DNA of 64,000 nt from Alligator mississippiensis (taxonomy: Eukaryota; Chordata; Crocodylia; Alligatoridae): the NCBI RefSeq assembly GCF_030867095.1, contig NC_081835.1, positions 39,353,892 through 39,417,891 on the forward strand, given 5' to 3'. The notes below the pieces were generated by a model. That model ran no database searches, was not told the DNA's origin, and saw only the letters and a list, made by a program, of their open reading frames with translations. The position numbers were made by a program, and so were the translations under genes. Positions 1 to 12,043 of this stretch are shown here, in pieces. Positions within the stretch are counted from its first letter, which is position 1, and every line of letters begins with the position of its first letter.

Positions 1-271
1 CGTTGGGGTTTGGGAGGACAGCTCTTGTCTGGTGCAATGTTGAGGGGCTAGGCAAGGTAGCCTAGATGTTGGAGAGCTGCTGTTGGAGTTGAAGAATAGT
101 TATCAATTGCTGTGGTGGGGCCTGGTTGGAGGCTGGGGAAGGTAACCCTTGATTTGAAAAGGACTTGGTAGGGGTGGGAGTGAGAAGGGAGGGAACTTCT
201 CTGCCTATGGAAAAAAAGCCTTTGGTTTGGGGGGGAGGGCGCAAAATGTAGAGCAGCCTGAATGCTCTTTC

Positions 272-275
<4 letters not shown>

Positions 276-301
<26 letters not shown>
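276..301. repeat. Poly-T tract
   Basis: There is a run of 26 T. It could be the A-tail of a retroposed element read on the - strand, but I could not recognise a SINE body next to it. Confidence 0.9.
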
Positions 302-303
<2 letters not shown>

Positions 304-469
304 TCTTGTTCATTGTGAGCCAGCTGGGTATATCCCTCAACATTTCTGTTCCCTCAGCCTTGTTGGTCGCATCAGTGTTCTGCCTTGCCTGGAATATTCA
401 TTTTTGACAGGAGCCAAGGACAGACAAATAGTCATTTTCAAAATTTTTTTAAGGGCCCTGTGGGCCGAA

Positions 470-523
470 TAGAATGGCCTCGTGGGCCAGATCTGGCCTG
501 CAGGCTGTATTTTGACCACCCCT
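470..523. mobile_element. hAT-like element end (fragment)
   Basis: The segment ends in TTTTGACCACCCCTG, whose reverse complement has the CAGGGGTGG start typical of hAT terminal repeats in this window (compare 28676-30068). The partner end and target duplication are not clear, so only a fragment is called. Confidence 0.45.
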
Positions 524-2396
524 GCTCTACACTCTCCTGCTGTTTTGAAGACCCAGCTGCTTGGAGGGGTCAAGTGAGTTATGGTGCTACCCTGGAAAGA
601 AGCAGGTTATTTTTCAACCCAAGAGCCTGGCTGGATGAGTACCTTCAGTGGAAGTTTGAATACCTATCCTCTGAGTAGGAAACAATAAAGCACTCTATTA
701 ATGGGTGTCTGAAGCGGGGCAGCCCTATGTTGAAGTTCTAGGCTGAGTATGCTGCTCTAGTACTAAATAACAGCTTGCAGAAGACCCTGCACAGTCTCTC
801 TTCTTAAAGCTGTGAAGCTTTGCCACTCTGACAGCTGGCTGAACTCATGTGACCCACCTTCACCTGCTCAAGCTGATACCCTCATTCACTGCATGCTAGC
901 TATTATTAGTGAAGCTCCAGGAATTCGCTACTCAGATGCCATCAGACTTGAACTATAGCCCACAAATTGTATCCAGGATACTTAAACAAGTAGTACCAAG
1001 GGAAACATTGCCAAATGGCCTGTATTCCATTTTGCCCTGTGTGGTAAAAAAAAAAAAAGCAGCATATCTTGTCCCCTCCCTTGTTACATGATCCCTATCA
1101 TCAGAGAAATAAGATGGATAGGAAGAGGGTGAATGGCTCTGTGTGAACACTCTGTACCAGTCTGCTGTGTGTTTCAACCACGTTTTACTGGTCTGAAAAT
1201 ATTGAACCTCCTGATTGGCAATAGGGGTCAGGAGGGTTGGCAATACTGTTGCTTTTTGATTGATTGCATTCGCAAATAAAAATACTTCTGTCTCATGGAC
1301 ATAATTAGCTAAATTCCTTCATGTTAACTCTTGGGGAAAGACACCATAAACTGCTAAATTACTTTAAAGCAAATGACAACTGTAAATAAAAGTGCCAAAC
1401 TTAGCCTCTAATGGCCCAATTTGAATTTTCTATACTTCCCTTCCTTCAAAAGTACCCAATCAAAGTATGTAAGAGCTGAATGGCAAAGGTACAAATCCCT
1501 TTGGTGACTAGCCTAAGCACAAAATCATAGCCTCATATAGCAGGTCACAGTAGGATGTGTTTGCACTCCTCTCCCATTATGTCAGTAGATGCAGCTGTAC
1601 CCCTCTTTCCTATGCCTGAATAACCTTTGGGATAAGCTTTTTAGGCTAGATGTGGCACTTCCCCTTTGCATGCCTTTGAATTTTCTTTCCATCTCTCACT
1701 AATCTGTCAACATGGACCTGCTGGTGACCATGTGTAAATCCATCCATGTCCTTGGCCAGGGCTGCTGGCACAGTGTTGGTTTATTGAACATGGGGTAGAG
1801 GGTGCAGAGGTACTGTCAGAATATCGGTGTACTTCTGTTCACCTGCTGGATTTGAGGGAATGAAGAAATAGAGATACCTTTGCCATTTTAGTGATGGTGA
1901 CATCTAAACTGTATCTTGATGGCTGTACATTTGCTTTGCAGTCCCAATCAGGAATGACTCCTGGTGTCTTCCTCTTCCTCCTCCATCTGCTTCTGGCCAG
2001 GGGAGGGAGGGCTCTTCTGGAAGGTACAAGGGTAACAGTGTTTCACAATGAAGCGCTTAAAATATTCCTGTTTCATTCAGAGTTGTTGTGGTCTGGTTTG
2101 AAGCACCTCGCTGATAAATGACACATGACCTTTCACATTTTGAAGTGTTTAAAAGGCACTTGAAGCAGTACAAATGTCTGTCCATGCCATCAGCAATTTA
2201 TGGGAATTCTAGGTGGTTTTTATATATAGCATAGGAGAATGGTGGTTGTCAGGGTTCTTCTCAGTTTGTCTCCTTTGTCAGATCATCTCTGAGCATAGGT
2301 GGAAACCAGAACCTTCATGTTTCAAGACAGTTAGACTGTGGATTGAACTCTCATTTTGAAGAAGAAAGCCTAATTATTTCTATATTCCTCTGACAG

Positions 2397-2494
2397 ACCA
2401 AAGAGAACGCTGTACAGTAAAAAGTATGGAGTGGACCTCATCAGGTACACACATGCAGCCAACACTGTGGTGTACAGCTCCAACAAAATAGATG
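2397..2494 (+). CDS. WDR82: WDR82 exon 2 (WD repeat-containing protein 82)
   Basis: WDR82 (yeast Swd2 homologue) is a nuclear seven-bladed WD40 protein. It is a subunit of the SET1A/SET1B COMPASS H3K4 methyltransferases and of the PNUTS-TOX4-PP1 complex, and it links them to RNA polymerase II phosphorylated on Ser5. This exon encodes residues 55-86 and includes [20 protein letters not shown], which I recognise as WDR82. It starts with the third base of the Lys54 codon after an acceptor ...ctgacag and ends with the first base of Asp87 before a donor gtaagt. The exon is 98 bp. With the other seven exons here it leaves exactly 54 residues upstream, consistent with a single upstream coding exon and nine exons in total. 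The next exon is 13.6 kb downstream. Confidence 0.97.
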
Positions 2495-3159
2495 GTAAGT
2501 GACTAACTCTAGTTAAGTATTTTTATTTATCTGAAGTCAGGTGTCACATTTAGATAAACAGTGATGAAGGAGCTAGGGAAAGCTTTTACACCAGCCTTCA
2601 GATAATAAATAGACATCTCCATAGTCATAATAAAATGTTTATTTTAAAGCATTGCCCAAAGGCATCCCTTAACACATAATGACCATTTGTTTCTAGTATT
2701 TCCTTTACTTTCAATAACCAAGAACATTAATACGATCTATAGTGGAAGCGAGATTTGAGCTATTTTGTTCACTGGCTAAGTGAATAGACAAATGTTAAGA
2801 AGCTTTTGTGCTCTAAGTTTCTCTGTCTGTTTATTGAACATATTTATTACTCATTGGGGTGCTCATATTTTTAGTAGTTAGGATTTTAAAATGGCACTGT
2901 GAGGGTTTTGTCCCTGTACAGCTCCATAGAAAATTGTGCTAAGAATGTGTTTATGAAGTTTGTTCTTTCTACCAGCCGTTCTTTTTTGTAATAAGCTTTA
3001 TTACCAAATCTGATTTATCAAATAACAAATTTAAAGGTACACCCAATCCCCAGGCTGGGGGTATGGGTCAGGGTGTGTGTAAGATGGATATTTATTTTCC
3101 CTCAGGTGTGCTCCTTTAACCTAAGTGAATGTCCCCAGGGGTCTTGCATTCTTTTTCTT

Positions 3160-3540
3160 CTGTTCTTTCCAGTCTCATAGCTCCTTTATATGGGGATGGG
3201 GAAGTTGGGGGGGCGCAGATTGAGGCCCCTGTAGTGGGGGAAGAAGTGGGGCAGGGCCTGGGGCAGGCACAGCACAGGCAGGGTAGGGTGTGGAATGGTG
3301 CTGCAAGCGGCTTGTTCGAGGTTGGGGAGCGGGTGGTTCCTGCTGTTGCACACATCCCGGGAGGGAATGGTGGGGATGTGACCCCTGGATCTGCGTGCAG
3401 GGTGAAGGTAGGCTGCTGCTGCAGGCTGGAACTAGGTCACAGGCAAAAAAAGCCGATTTCCGATACTGTCAATTTTCCCTATATTGGTGCCGATTCTGTA
3501 TGAGACTGATGTATCAGGGCACCTCTACTTTTATATTTCT
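3160..3540. repeat. GC-rich dispersed repeat, core shared with other copies
   Basis: The block includes ATTGAGGCCCCTGTAGTG followed by a G-rich stretch ending in GTGGGGCAGG. Closely similar cores occur at about 11030-11100, 40236-40310 and 50513-50580. The right side (about 3450-3530) has a different end, rich in CCGATTTCCGATACTG-like words. It is probably a non-autonomous DNA transposon whose exact ends I could not fix. Confidence 0.5.
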
Positions 3541-3612
3541 TAGTTGATAACAAGCTTTTTTGTTTGTCCATTTCTAAATGTGACCTTCTTAATGATTCAT
3601 GCCCTCCCTGCT

Positions 3613-3635
3613 CCCCCCCCCCCCCCCCCCCCCCC
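3613..3635. repeat. Poly-C tract
   Basis: There is an uninterrupted run of 23 C. It is a simple repeat and prone to length error in assembly. Confidence 0.9.
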
Positions 3636-3735
3636 GAACACTGTATGTAATACAAGGCTGTCTTCCACCCATCTCTACTTGAGATTTCAGATTTGTTCTA
3701 AATTTGTTCTTAACTGTTAGCTCATGACTTGTGTT

Positions 3736-4844
3736 ATAGAATCATAAAAAATTAGGGTTGGAAGGGACCTCAAGAGGTCATCTAGTCTAACCCCCTACTC
3801 AAAGAAGGACCATCCACAGCGAGATCATCTTAGCCAAGGCTTTGTCTAGCCAGGTCTTAAAAGCTTCCAAGGATAGAGATTCCACAACCTCTCTCAGTAA
3901 CCTGTTCCAGTGTTTTCCTACCCTCCTGGTGAGAAAATTATTTTTAATACTTAAGCTAAACTTCCTTTGCTGCAACTTGAGATGGCTTCTCCGTGTTCTG
4001 TCATCTGCCACCACTGAGAACAGTCTAGCTCCATCCTCTTTCAAACCCCCTCCCCTTCAGGTAGTTGAAGGCTGATGTTAAATCCCCTCTCAGTCTCTTC
4101 TTTTCTAGACTAAGTAAGCCCAGTTCCCTCGGCCTCTCCTCATAAGTCATGTGCCCCAGGCCCTTACCATTTTGGTGGCCCTCCACTGGACTCTTTCCAA
4201 TTTGTCCACATCATTTCTGTAGTGGCAGACCCAAAACTGAACATAGTACTCCAGATGTGGCCTCACCAGTGCTGAGTAGAGGGGAATAATCACTTTCCTT
4301 GCCCTGCTTGCAGCACTCCTACCAATGCAGTCCAGTATTCTGTTAGCCTTCTTGGCAACAAGGACACTGCTGTTTGTTTATGTTCAGCTTATTGTCCACT
4401 GTAACCTCCAGGTCCTTTTCTACAGAGTTGCTGTCCAGCCAGTCGGCCCCCAGCCTGTACTGGTGCCTGGGATTGTTCCATCCTAAGTGCAGGACTTTGC
4501 ACTTGTCCTTGTTGAACCTCATGAGATTCCTTTTGGCCCAATCCTCCAAGGATAGGTCACACTGAATCCTAGCCCTACCCTCCAGCGTATCTACTACTAC
4601 TCCCAGCTTGGTGTCATCTGCAAACTTTGCTGAGGGTGCACTCTATGCCATCTGCCAGGTCATTGATGAAGACATTGAACAAAACCAGCCTCAGGACCAA
4701 CTCTGGGGCACTCCACTTGATACAGACTGCCAACTGGACATGGAGCCATTCATTACTACTCTCTGAGCCCGATGCTCCAGCCAGTTTTCTATCCACCTTA
4801 CAGTCCATTCATCCAGCCCACTTCCTTATCTTGCTGCAAGAATG
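3736..4844 (-). mobile_element. CR1 LINE, 5'-truncated
   Basis: Read on the - strand, this is the 3' half of a CR1 non-LTR retrotransposon. The 3' end lies at about 3736 with the usual GGTTGGAAGGGACC-type tail and ATAGAATCATA-like terminal words. Further in, broken reverse-transcriptase and C-terminal coding remains can be read (LGGLFNVFINDLAD-like and RFNKDKCKVLHLG pieces) in several frames. It is inactive, with many frameshifts. A second CR1 in the same orientation starts directly after it. Confidence 0.85.
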
Positions 4845-5034
4845 TTTCATAGATTTTTAGGGTCAGAAGGGACTGTAGATCATTGAGCTTGACCCCCTGC
4901 CATGGGCAGGAAAGAGCACTGGGATCAGATGACTGCAGCCAGGTGCTTTTCCAGTCTCCTTTTAAAGACCTCTAGGGTAGGGGAGAGTACCACCTCCCTT
5001 GGAAGCCCACTCCAGATTCTGGTAACCCTTACTG
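4845..5034 (-). mobile_element. CR1 LINE, 3' end part (split by hAT)
   Basis: This is the 3' end of a second CR1 on the - strand, beginning with TCATAGATTTTTAGGGTCAG-type tail sequence and a GACCCCCTGCC block. It is interrupted at 5034 by the hAT element 5035-6634 and continues at 6635. Confidence 0.85.
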
Positions 5035-6634
5035 AAGGGGTTGGCAACCTGCAGCACGCGTGCTGAGCATGGCACATGAGGCCATTTTGTTCAGCACACC
5101 ACCACCAGCCCAGGCTCTAGGCACCTGCTGCCAGCCACGGAACCTGGGCTGCTCCCAGCAGGTGACTGGGAGGCTGCAAGCCGTGCTGCAAACAGCCCGG
5201 GCTCAGTGGCTGGCAACAGCTACCCAGAGCCTGGGCTGGCTGCAGCTGGGAGGCTGCAAACAGCTGCTCCAGGCTCCTGAATCAGCCCCGTACTGGCAGG
5301 TGCATGCATGCCTTGGAGTCGGACGGTGGGGGAAGGACCTGAGGCAGCGTAACCCCGGCCCCTCTCCTACTGCTGGCACAGAGTTGATGACTGGGTTCTG
5401 GAGCCCAGCACAGCTGTTTGTAGCCAGCCTGTTCTCTGGACAGCTGTAGTGGGCAGGCTGCAAACAGCTGTGCTAGGCTCCACAGCCCCAGCATCAGCTC
5501 CGTGCTGGCGGTGACTCCTCGCGCACCTTAGAGCAGACAGCAGGGATAGGGCCTGAGGCAGCACAACCCTCCTGCTGTCTGCTCTGAGGTGTGTGAGGAA
5601 TCACTGCAAGCATGGAGCTTATGCCGGGGCTGTGGAGCTTGGCGCAGCTGTTTGCAGCCTGCCTGCTGCAGCTGTCCAGAGCCCAGGCTGGCTACAAACA
5701 GCTGTGCCGGACTCCAGAGCCCAGTCATTAGCTCTGTGCCAGCAGTGGGGGAGAGGCCAGGGTTGAGCTGCCTCAGGTCCTTCCCCCACCATCCACTCCA
5801 AGACATTCGTGCACCTGCTGGTATGGAGCTGATGCAGGAGCCTGGATTAGCTGTTTGCAGCCTTCCAGCTGCAGCCAGCCCAGGCTGCACACCTGGTTCT
5901 GCACACCATGGAGCCTGGGCTGCTTGCAGCTGAGCCCGCCTAACTCCCACCCGCTCCAAGCCCAAGCCCAGCCCCACCCCCACTGGGATGAGGCTGGCCT
6001 GCCCCTTGTCAGGAGTGCCTCACCTTTGTGGGCTTAGCTCTGTGGGGTGGGTGGTTGGGCTGATGGGCAGGCTCTGACTGGGGCTTCAGCTGGCTGCGCT
6101 GCAGCTTGGGGGCTGGCTCCCTAGGGCAGCACAGGGGCTCCGGCGGGCCCAGGGCATTTTTGAGTTGGACTTTGTCTGGTGGCCCAGCAGCCCGGCTCCG
6201 TGCACCTGCACACCTGGTTCTGTGTGTTTGTCTGCTGTCTGGTTTTGTGCATCTGTGTATTCACACATGTCTGGTTTTGGATGCATGTGTGCATGTGTCT
6301 GGTCTGTTCTGGGTGTGTTCTGGTTGTCTGCATTTGTGCACATGTGGTTCTGTGTGTGTGTCTGGTTCTCTCTCTGCTTTCCTTTTCCTTTCTCTCTCTT
6401 CTTTCTCTTTCTCTCCTCTTTCCCCTCTCCCTCTCTCTCATTGCAGTATGCTTAATAAAAAAGGAATACACAACAACAAAGACAACATTTATAATTATTA
6501 AATATACTGATATGCAGTGTGTTCTGCCATTTACTGCACCCCCTCTGCCCCTCATTTTATTTTTCTGGGTATGCCTTCCAAGGTAGACATTGTGGGTTTT
6601 TTGGCACTTCGGCTAAAAATGTTGCCTACCCCTG
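5035..6634. mobile_element. Non-autonomous hAT element with 8-bp target duplication
   Basis: The left end is AAGGGGTTGGCAAC and the right end, reverse-complemented, is CAGGGGTAGGCAACATTT, forming matched terminal inverted repeats. Flanking octamers are ccttactg (5027-5034) and cctttctg (6635-6642), a typical 8-bp hAT duplication with one difference. The host CR1 resumes directly after the element, which confirms the boundaries. The 1.6 kb interior has no transposase. It is built of GC-rich imperfect repeats around CAGCTGTTTGCAGCC and its reverse complement (about 5150-5900), then TG-rich and CT-rich low-complexity sequence (6220-6440). Confidence 0.85.
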
Positions 6635-7760
6635 CCTTTCTGAGAGGAAGTTCTTCCTGATGTCCAATCTAAATCCGCTTTCTGTCAGTTTGTGTCTGTT
6701 GTTTCTAGTCACCCCAAGGGGTGCCCTCATAAACAGAGTATCTCCTATTCCTTGCTACCACCCCCTGATAAATTTGTAGATGACCACAGGATCACCTTTC
6801 ACTGTTCTCTTGCGGAGGCAGAAGAGATCCAGGTCCCTCAGTCTCTCCTTGTAGGACCTTACCTGCAGGTCCTTAACCATATGAGTAGCCCTCCTCTGGA
6901 CCCTTTAAAGGTTATCCACATCCTTCTTGAAGTGCAGCAACCAAAACTGGATGTAGTATTCCAGCTGCAGCCTTACCAATGCCACATAAAGGGGAAGTAT
7001 CACCTCATTATACCTGTTTGTGATGCATCTTCTAATGTTGTGGGAGACTGTATCAAAAGCTTTGCTAAAGTCAAGGTATACTACACCCACTGGTGTCCGC
7101 ACATCCATAGAGTCAGTATCTCATCATAGAAGGCAATCAGGTTGGTTAGGTATGACTTGGCCTTCGTGAATCCATGCTAACTGTTCCTAATGACCTTCTT
7201 CTCCTCCAAGTGCATAGAAATGGATTCCTTGAAGTTCTGCTCCATGATTTTTCTAGGGACTGAAGTGAGGCTGACTGGTCTGTAATTCCCTGGATCCTAC
7301 TTCTTCCTGTCTTAAATATGGGCACTATGTTTGCCTTTTTCCGATCATCCAGGACCTCTCCTGATTACCACAAGTTTTAAAGGTGATGATCAGTGGCTCT
7401 GCAATCACATCAGCCAACTCCGTCAGCACCCTTGCGTGCATCCCATCTGGCCCCATGGACTTTTTTATATGTCCAGCTTTTCTAAAGTCCCTAGCCTGTT
7501 CTTTGACTACTTTTTGCTGCTTACCTCTTCCCCAAACTGTGCTGCCTAGTGCAGTAGTCAGGGAGCTGGTCTTGCCTGTGAAGACTGAGGTGAAAAAGCA
7601 CTTCAGTCTTTTCTGCATTCTCTGTCACTAGGTTGTCTCCCTCATTCAGTAAGGGACCCACATTTCTCTGATCTTCCTCTTGTTAATGACATACTTGTAG
7701 AAACCCTTCTTGTTACCCTTCATGTCCCTTGCTAGCTGCATTCTCCTTCAATAATCAGGA
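6635..7760 (-). mobile_element. CR1 LINE, upstream part of the split copy
   Basis: This continues the CR1 beginning at 4845. It opens with the conserved block read on + as CTGAGAGGAAGTTCTTCCTG and proceeds into broken reverse-transcriptase coding (pieces such as VVYLDFSKAFDTVSHN on the - strand at about 7040-7090). The frame is broken repeatedly. The 5' end at about 7760 is the truncation point. Confidence 0.85.
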
Positions 7761-7828
7761 AAGTTTCTCAGACTTTGGTTTGGAGGCAGAATACTTTTCC
7801 AGTAGATTCCAAGAACTTCTTCCAGATT

Positions 7829-7872
7829 TTGAGGTCCCTTCCAGCCCCAATGTCTATGAAATCTATGAAATT
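7829..7872 (+). mobile_element. CR1 3' tail fragment
   Basis: A short CR1 3' end on the + strand has GAGGTCCCTTCCAGCCCCAA followed by the repeated terminal word ATCTATGAA. No coding part is attached. Confidence 0.7.
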
Positions 7873-8345
7873 TCTAAGTATCTTTTCCCTGCCCCCCCAT
7901 GCTGAATTGATAAGACAAAATTTTTATTACTAAAATTTTTCAAACTTTTTTACATCAGTCCATAACTTTAGGAGTGTCATTCCTCTTTCAGACTTTCCCA
8001 ATTTTACTTCTTGCATATGCTAGAAGATGAGTTATCAATTCCATATGAGCTTTATGTTGTATGGTTCTCAGGAAAGCCATAATAGATAATCTGATAACTG
8101 CCACCCTTACCATGTCTCCAACCCTTTTCTAGAATAACTTGTTTCTGGAGCATGTACATCATATTGGGCAGAATCTTCCCAATGGCCCACACCCCCTCTA
8201 GCACTCACCCATTCCTGTACCATAAATGTATCTTGGGGTGAAATACCATCAACATAGAACTTCTAAAACAGCTTTCTTCTATCGCTGTGCAGGTGGATGT
8301 GGTAGGATCTTCGTTGTAGATAGTCTCCCAATCTTCATAACTAAT

Positions 8346-8991
8346 TGGTGTTCGACCCCGGCTCCATGCAACACCTCACAACTGGGGAGACAGCGGGTCG
8401 GTGCACGCATTGCTTCTTCCAACAGCTTTATTCAAAATGGAGGAAGCTTCAGGCGAGCGTCAACAAACCAGGGAGCAGCCACGAACATTAGTTGTTTCCA
8501 TATTTATACACTTTGTTTTATGCTTATTAACATTTACCCCACCTTTGTCCTTCCTTTGTTCCATCCTTATTCCTTCCCTTCTTAAGCTCTGCCTCTATTT
8601 ACTGTTTATTTCATTAGCATGGAATTACCTATTCATTTAACTTATTTACATGTCTTTTGCTATGAGTGCGTGCCTAAGACCCTGATCCCTACTTCTCTCG
8701 GTCACTTGAAGTCTCTTGCTGATTTCCTCACCATCTCCAAAGTCTGTCTTCTGCTTTATCTCCTAATGATAGCCAGTGGTCTGCATCCTGTTTTTCTTAC
8801 ACAATGAGCTATATATCTTACAACAATACTATATTGTTAGGAAAATGCTTGCCTAAGCATCTCGCAGTGTTACTTTTAACATACCATTCTGCCTTGTGGT
8901 TAGCAGCTTGCTAGGCCACAGGTTATAGCCTGAATAAAAATTCACCTGCAAATCCAATGCTCCCCCAGATCCAAATACTGTCACCCTAACA
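8346..8991 (-). mobile_element. Solo LTR of an endogenous retrovirus-like element
   Basis: Read on the - strand, the 646 bp begin TGTTAGGGTGACAG and end CGAACACCA, the TG...CA form of an LTR. Inside, in the correct order, are a TATA box (TATAAATA, + coordinates 8501-8508) and about 75 bp downstream a poly(A) signal (AATAAA, 8427-8432). Flanking words actaat (8340-8345) and actagg (8992-8997) look like a decayed target duplication. No gag, pol or env coding sequence is adjacent, so this is a recombined solo LTR. Confidence 0.7.
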
Positions 8992-10639
8992 ACTAGGATG
9001 CAGTTTTTATGCTCCATTTTTAATCATAAACAATTTTTTTATTTTGTATGATGATTTAAAATTGCTTTATATAACATAGGCAATAGGTCTGTGTCTCTCA
9101 TGGGCATGACCAATATTTTCTGAGGTTTACATTTCTTTGCGAATGTGTTGAAAAATGTCTCAATTGCATATATGGAAAAATGAGATTTTAATATTCCTTA
9201 CAGTATTTTCTAGCTCTTCAAAAGATCTAAATATATTTTTTAATAATTGTCCCCATATTATAATACCAAATATGTTTCTAGTTACTAAAGCTTCCTAATA
9301 GCTTCTTAAGATTAAATCCAGTATTATTTATAGGAGTTAAAGACTGTTTTCTTTTATGCATTATTTCCAGCTACTGTTGTTGCTGTCATAAAGAAATGAT
9401 TATATATAGAATTTGGCCTGGAAGATTTTTTTCAGCTTTATATAAGTCTGTTGGACTGCAGGTTTGTTCTGTGTTTACCCAGTGTTTACTGTGAATTGGT
9501 CTCTTTCAGTACACCAAATTTCTAAGTTGACTGCTAGATAGAAATATTTTCTACTTGGAAGCATCATTCCCCTCCTTTGCCAAGGCCTTTGTGGGATACA
9601 ATTTTGAGTCTATAATTAATTAAGTTTATTCAGGGTAATAAGAAATGTAGTCTGCTACTCATCCAAGAGATTGATTGATATTATGAGAGATAGATACCTA
9701 TCTTTTATTTCTTTTTGTGTATCTACTTATATACAAATATGTACAAGTTCTGATTTTTTGTGTAGTTACAGTATTTACTTGAATACAAGATTAAGTTTTT
9801 TGCCCCCCTCCCTGACCTCCCTCTGCAATCAGTGTGTGGGAAAACCTCCTTGTCTTCATTTGCCCACAAAGAATGCTCATTAAATACATGATCATTAAAG
9901 TGCTGCCAAAAGCAGCACATGCTCAGTAATGGGAACCAATTATGAAATTAATTAAATGCAGCCAACGCTGAGCATGACTCTAAGACATATGGCCCATACT
10001 GGGCAAATGGAAACCTTTACAAAAAAAAAAAAATTTCAGCAAGAACATACTTATCACCCTATACTTTCAAAACTTCACATATCAAGCACCTGTGTTTTAC
10101 TAAAATTTCATATTGCAAAAACAGCATATTCAAAAAAAATACAACTACATATATTAAACCCTTAAACATACATCAGCTTCCCACAAAAGAACCCCTTACA
10201 GAACCTCCTACAGAAACCTGTGAAAAACTATTGCCTCAGTAACACCTGAAACTCTGCCCCTCCCATTAGTCCTTTGTTGGTATAGTGAAACAAGTGTGTC
10301 CAGTCCTTTTTCCTCTTCTTCTCTGACCTCTGCATTGTCCCAATTGACGTAGTATTTCAGATCGTGCAACCTCAGCTTCACACACACACGCACATTAATT
10401 TATATTTAGATATCTATATTTATATTTGTACAAATTCATTGCTATCTAGTCTAAGGTTTAACTCGTAATTCATTAGTATTATTCCGTAAGTTATTTGAAC
10501 TCAGTGCTTATAGATGTATCTATAACTTGGTAACAGCATTATGTACACTCATAAGTAGGTGATTGCACCCCTGGTAGGTCTGATATAGACTTCCCAAATA
10601 GTAGTCTTTTGGTTGACTACTGTGGTCTTGACATAATCT

Positions 10640-11600
10640 TAGTTCAGGTGTGGATGCGATAGGAGTTCCCTTGATGGCCCTGGGCTCTACACCTGATGAC
10701 AGCTCATGCCCATGCTCGGCTTCCTGTAATGCATAAACAACCTCCTCCCCACGGCACCCCTTTCTGCCCCTCAGACAGGGCTGGTGGGTCTATGGTCCTG
10801 GTTGCTGTCTCCCTCAGGGCCCCCCACGTGAGGGTCCACTACAAGAGGAAAGGGCTATGCCCACTCTCCCAGTCCCAGGTGCTTCCCCTTTAAATCAGAG
10901 CCAGGGCTCACTTCTGGGCTCTACTCACTTCCCTCACTCACTGCCCTGGCTCCCCAGCGAGATCCCTGGGGAACGACAGGCAAGTACCAACCTATTCTGT
11001 GGAGGGGAAGAGGCTGGAGTGAGGGGTGGGGGGAACTTTGAGGCCCCTGCAGTGAGGGAGGGAGTGGGGCAGGGGCTGGGGTTAGTGGGGCCCCGGCAGT
11101 GGAACAATCAGAGCCCAGGTGGCTCATGCAGGTGTGAGGGGGGGCTCTTGCCACTGTGTGAACCCTGACGGAGGCTGGGAGGGCATGTGCTACCCCTATC
11201 TGTGCATGGGGCACACGTGGCTGCCATTGCGTACTGGTCTCTGAGCCCCAAGTCCCGCTGCAGCTGCCCTGGGAGTGGCGCAGTTCCACATGCGTCCCAC
11301 TGCTGGGTTGGCAGCTCAGCCCAGCGGCAGGACGCACTTGGCTTTGTGCTGTTCCTGAGGCAGCTGCAGTGGAGCTTGAGGTTTGGACCAGTGTGCAGCA
11401 GCAGCCGCCGCCTGCACCCCACACACAGATCGGGGGGACATGTGCCCCCTGGGCCTCCACCAGGGCTTGCGTAATGGCAGGAGCACCCCCCGCCCCCCTC
11501 GGGTGCACCTGGATAAGCCACCCGGGCTCAGATTTTTTCCCAGCACTTGGCCCAGTTGGGGCCCCACTCACCCCAGCCCCTGACAGGGAAGTTTTTGATA
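10640..11600. repeat. GC-rich dispersed repeat, no gene
   Basis: A GC-rich island sits inside an AT-rich intron. It shares the core CTTTGAGGCCCCTGCAGTG and the following AGTGGGGCAGGG with the repeats at 3160, 40240 and 50513. Open frames exist on both strands (for example on - at 10921-11619), but they are Pro/Gly/Ala/Ser-rich, overlap in several frames and show no domain. I read this as a DNA-transposon interior rather than a gene; the ends were not resolved. Confidence 0.5.
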
Positions 11601-11995
11601 TTTGCTTGGACAGATACAAACACCTTTGCCTCTTGGTTTAATAAAGTTATAGGTCTGTATGAAGTATATCTAGATAGCTCCTTACTTGGTTTTGGAATCA
11701 CTACAATATGTGCTTCTCTGGGTGTCTAGAGTCTTTCTTCTTTAATATCTAATTAAAAACTTCAGATAATGGACACACTAATTCTGCTCTAAAATTTAAA
11801 ACTCTGAAGGAAACCAGTTTGGGCTCGAGCGTTCATCATAGTTTTAGGGACTTAACTATATCTTTTCTGATTTAATGTCCTCATCCAAAATCCCTTGGTC
11901 TCCATATTCTAATCTAAGCAAATTTGCATTACTTAGGCATTCCTGTATCTGTTGAGGATTTTTGGGGTGTTTAAAGAATAAAGATACTTATCCCT

Positions 11996-12043
11996 GAATC
12001 ATAGAAATGTAGAGCTGGAAAGGACCTTAGGAGGTCATCTAGT
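11996..12043 (-). mobile_element. CR1 3' tail fragment, interrupted
   Basis: The words TGAATCATAGAAATG and GGACCTTAGGAGGTCATC are the CR1 3' end on the - strand. It breaks off at CAGTTGGCAACC, which resembles a hAT terminal repeat, so a hAT insertion (about 12044-12360) probably follows; I could not find its other end. Confidence 0.6.

Larger units (their letters stand above)
1..2396 (+). other. WDR82: WDR82 intron 1, 3' part (partial)
   Basis: This is non-coding sequence ahead of the first WDR82 exon in the window. It ends in a pyrimidine-containing acceptor (tctgacag). It contains a 26-base T run at 276-301 and the end of a hAT-like element near 470-523 (reverse complement begins CAGGGGTGGTCAAAATAC). 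I looked for the codons for the first 54 residues of WDR82 on both strands and did not find them, so exon 1 and the promoter must be upstream of the window. No other gene is visible. Confidence 0.7.

Noticed and set aside
6160..6446. TG-rich then CT-rich stretch as a possible promoter or regulatory tract
   Set aside because: It is low-complexity sequence inside a hAT element, with no supporting promoter signals.
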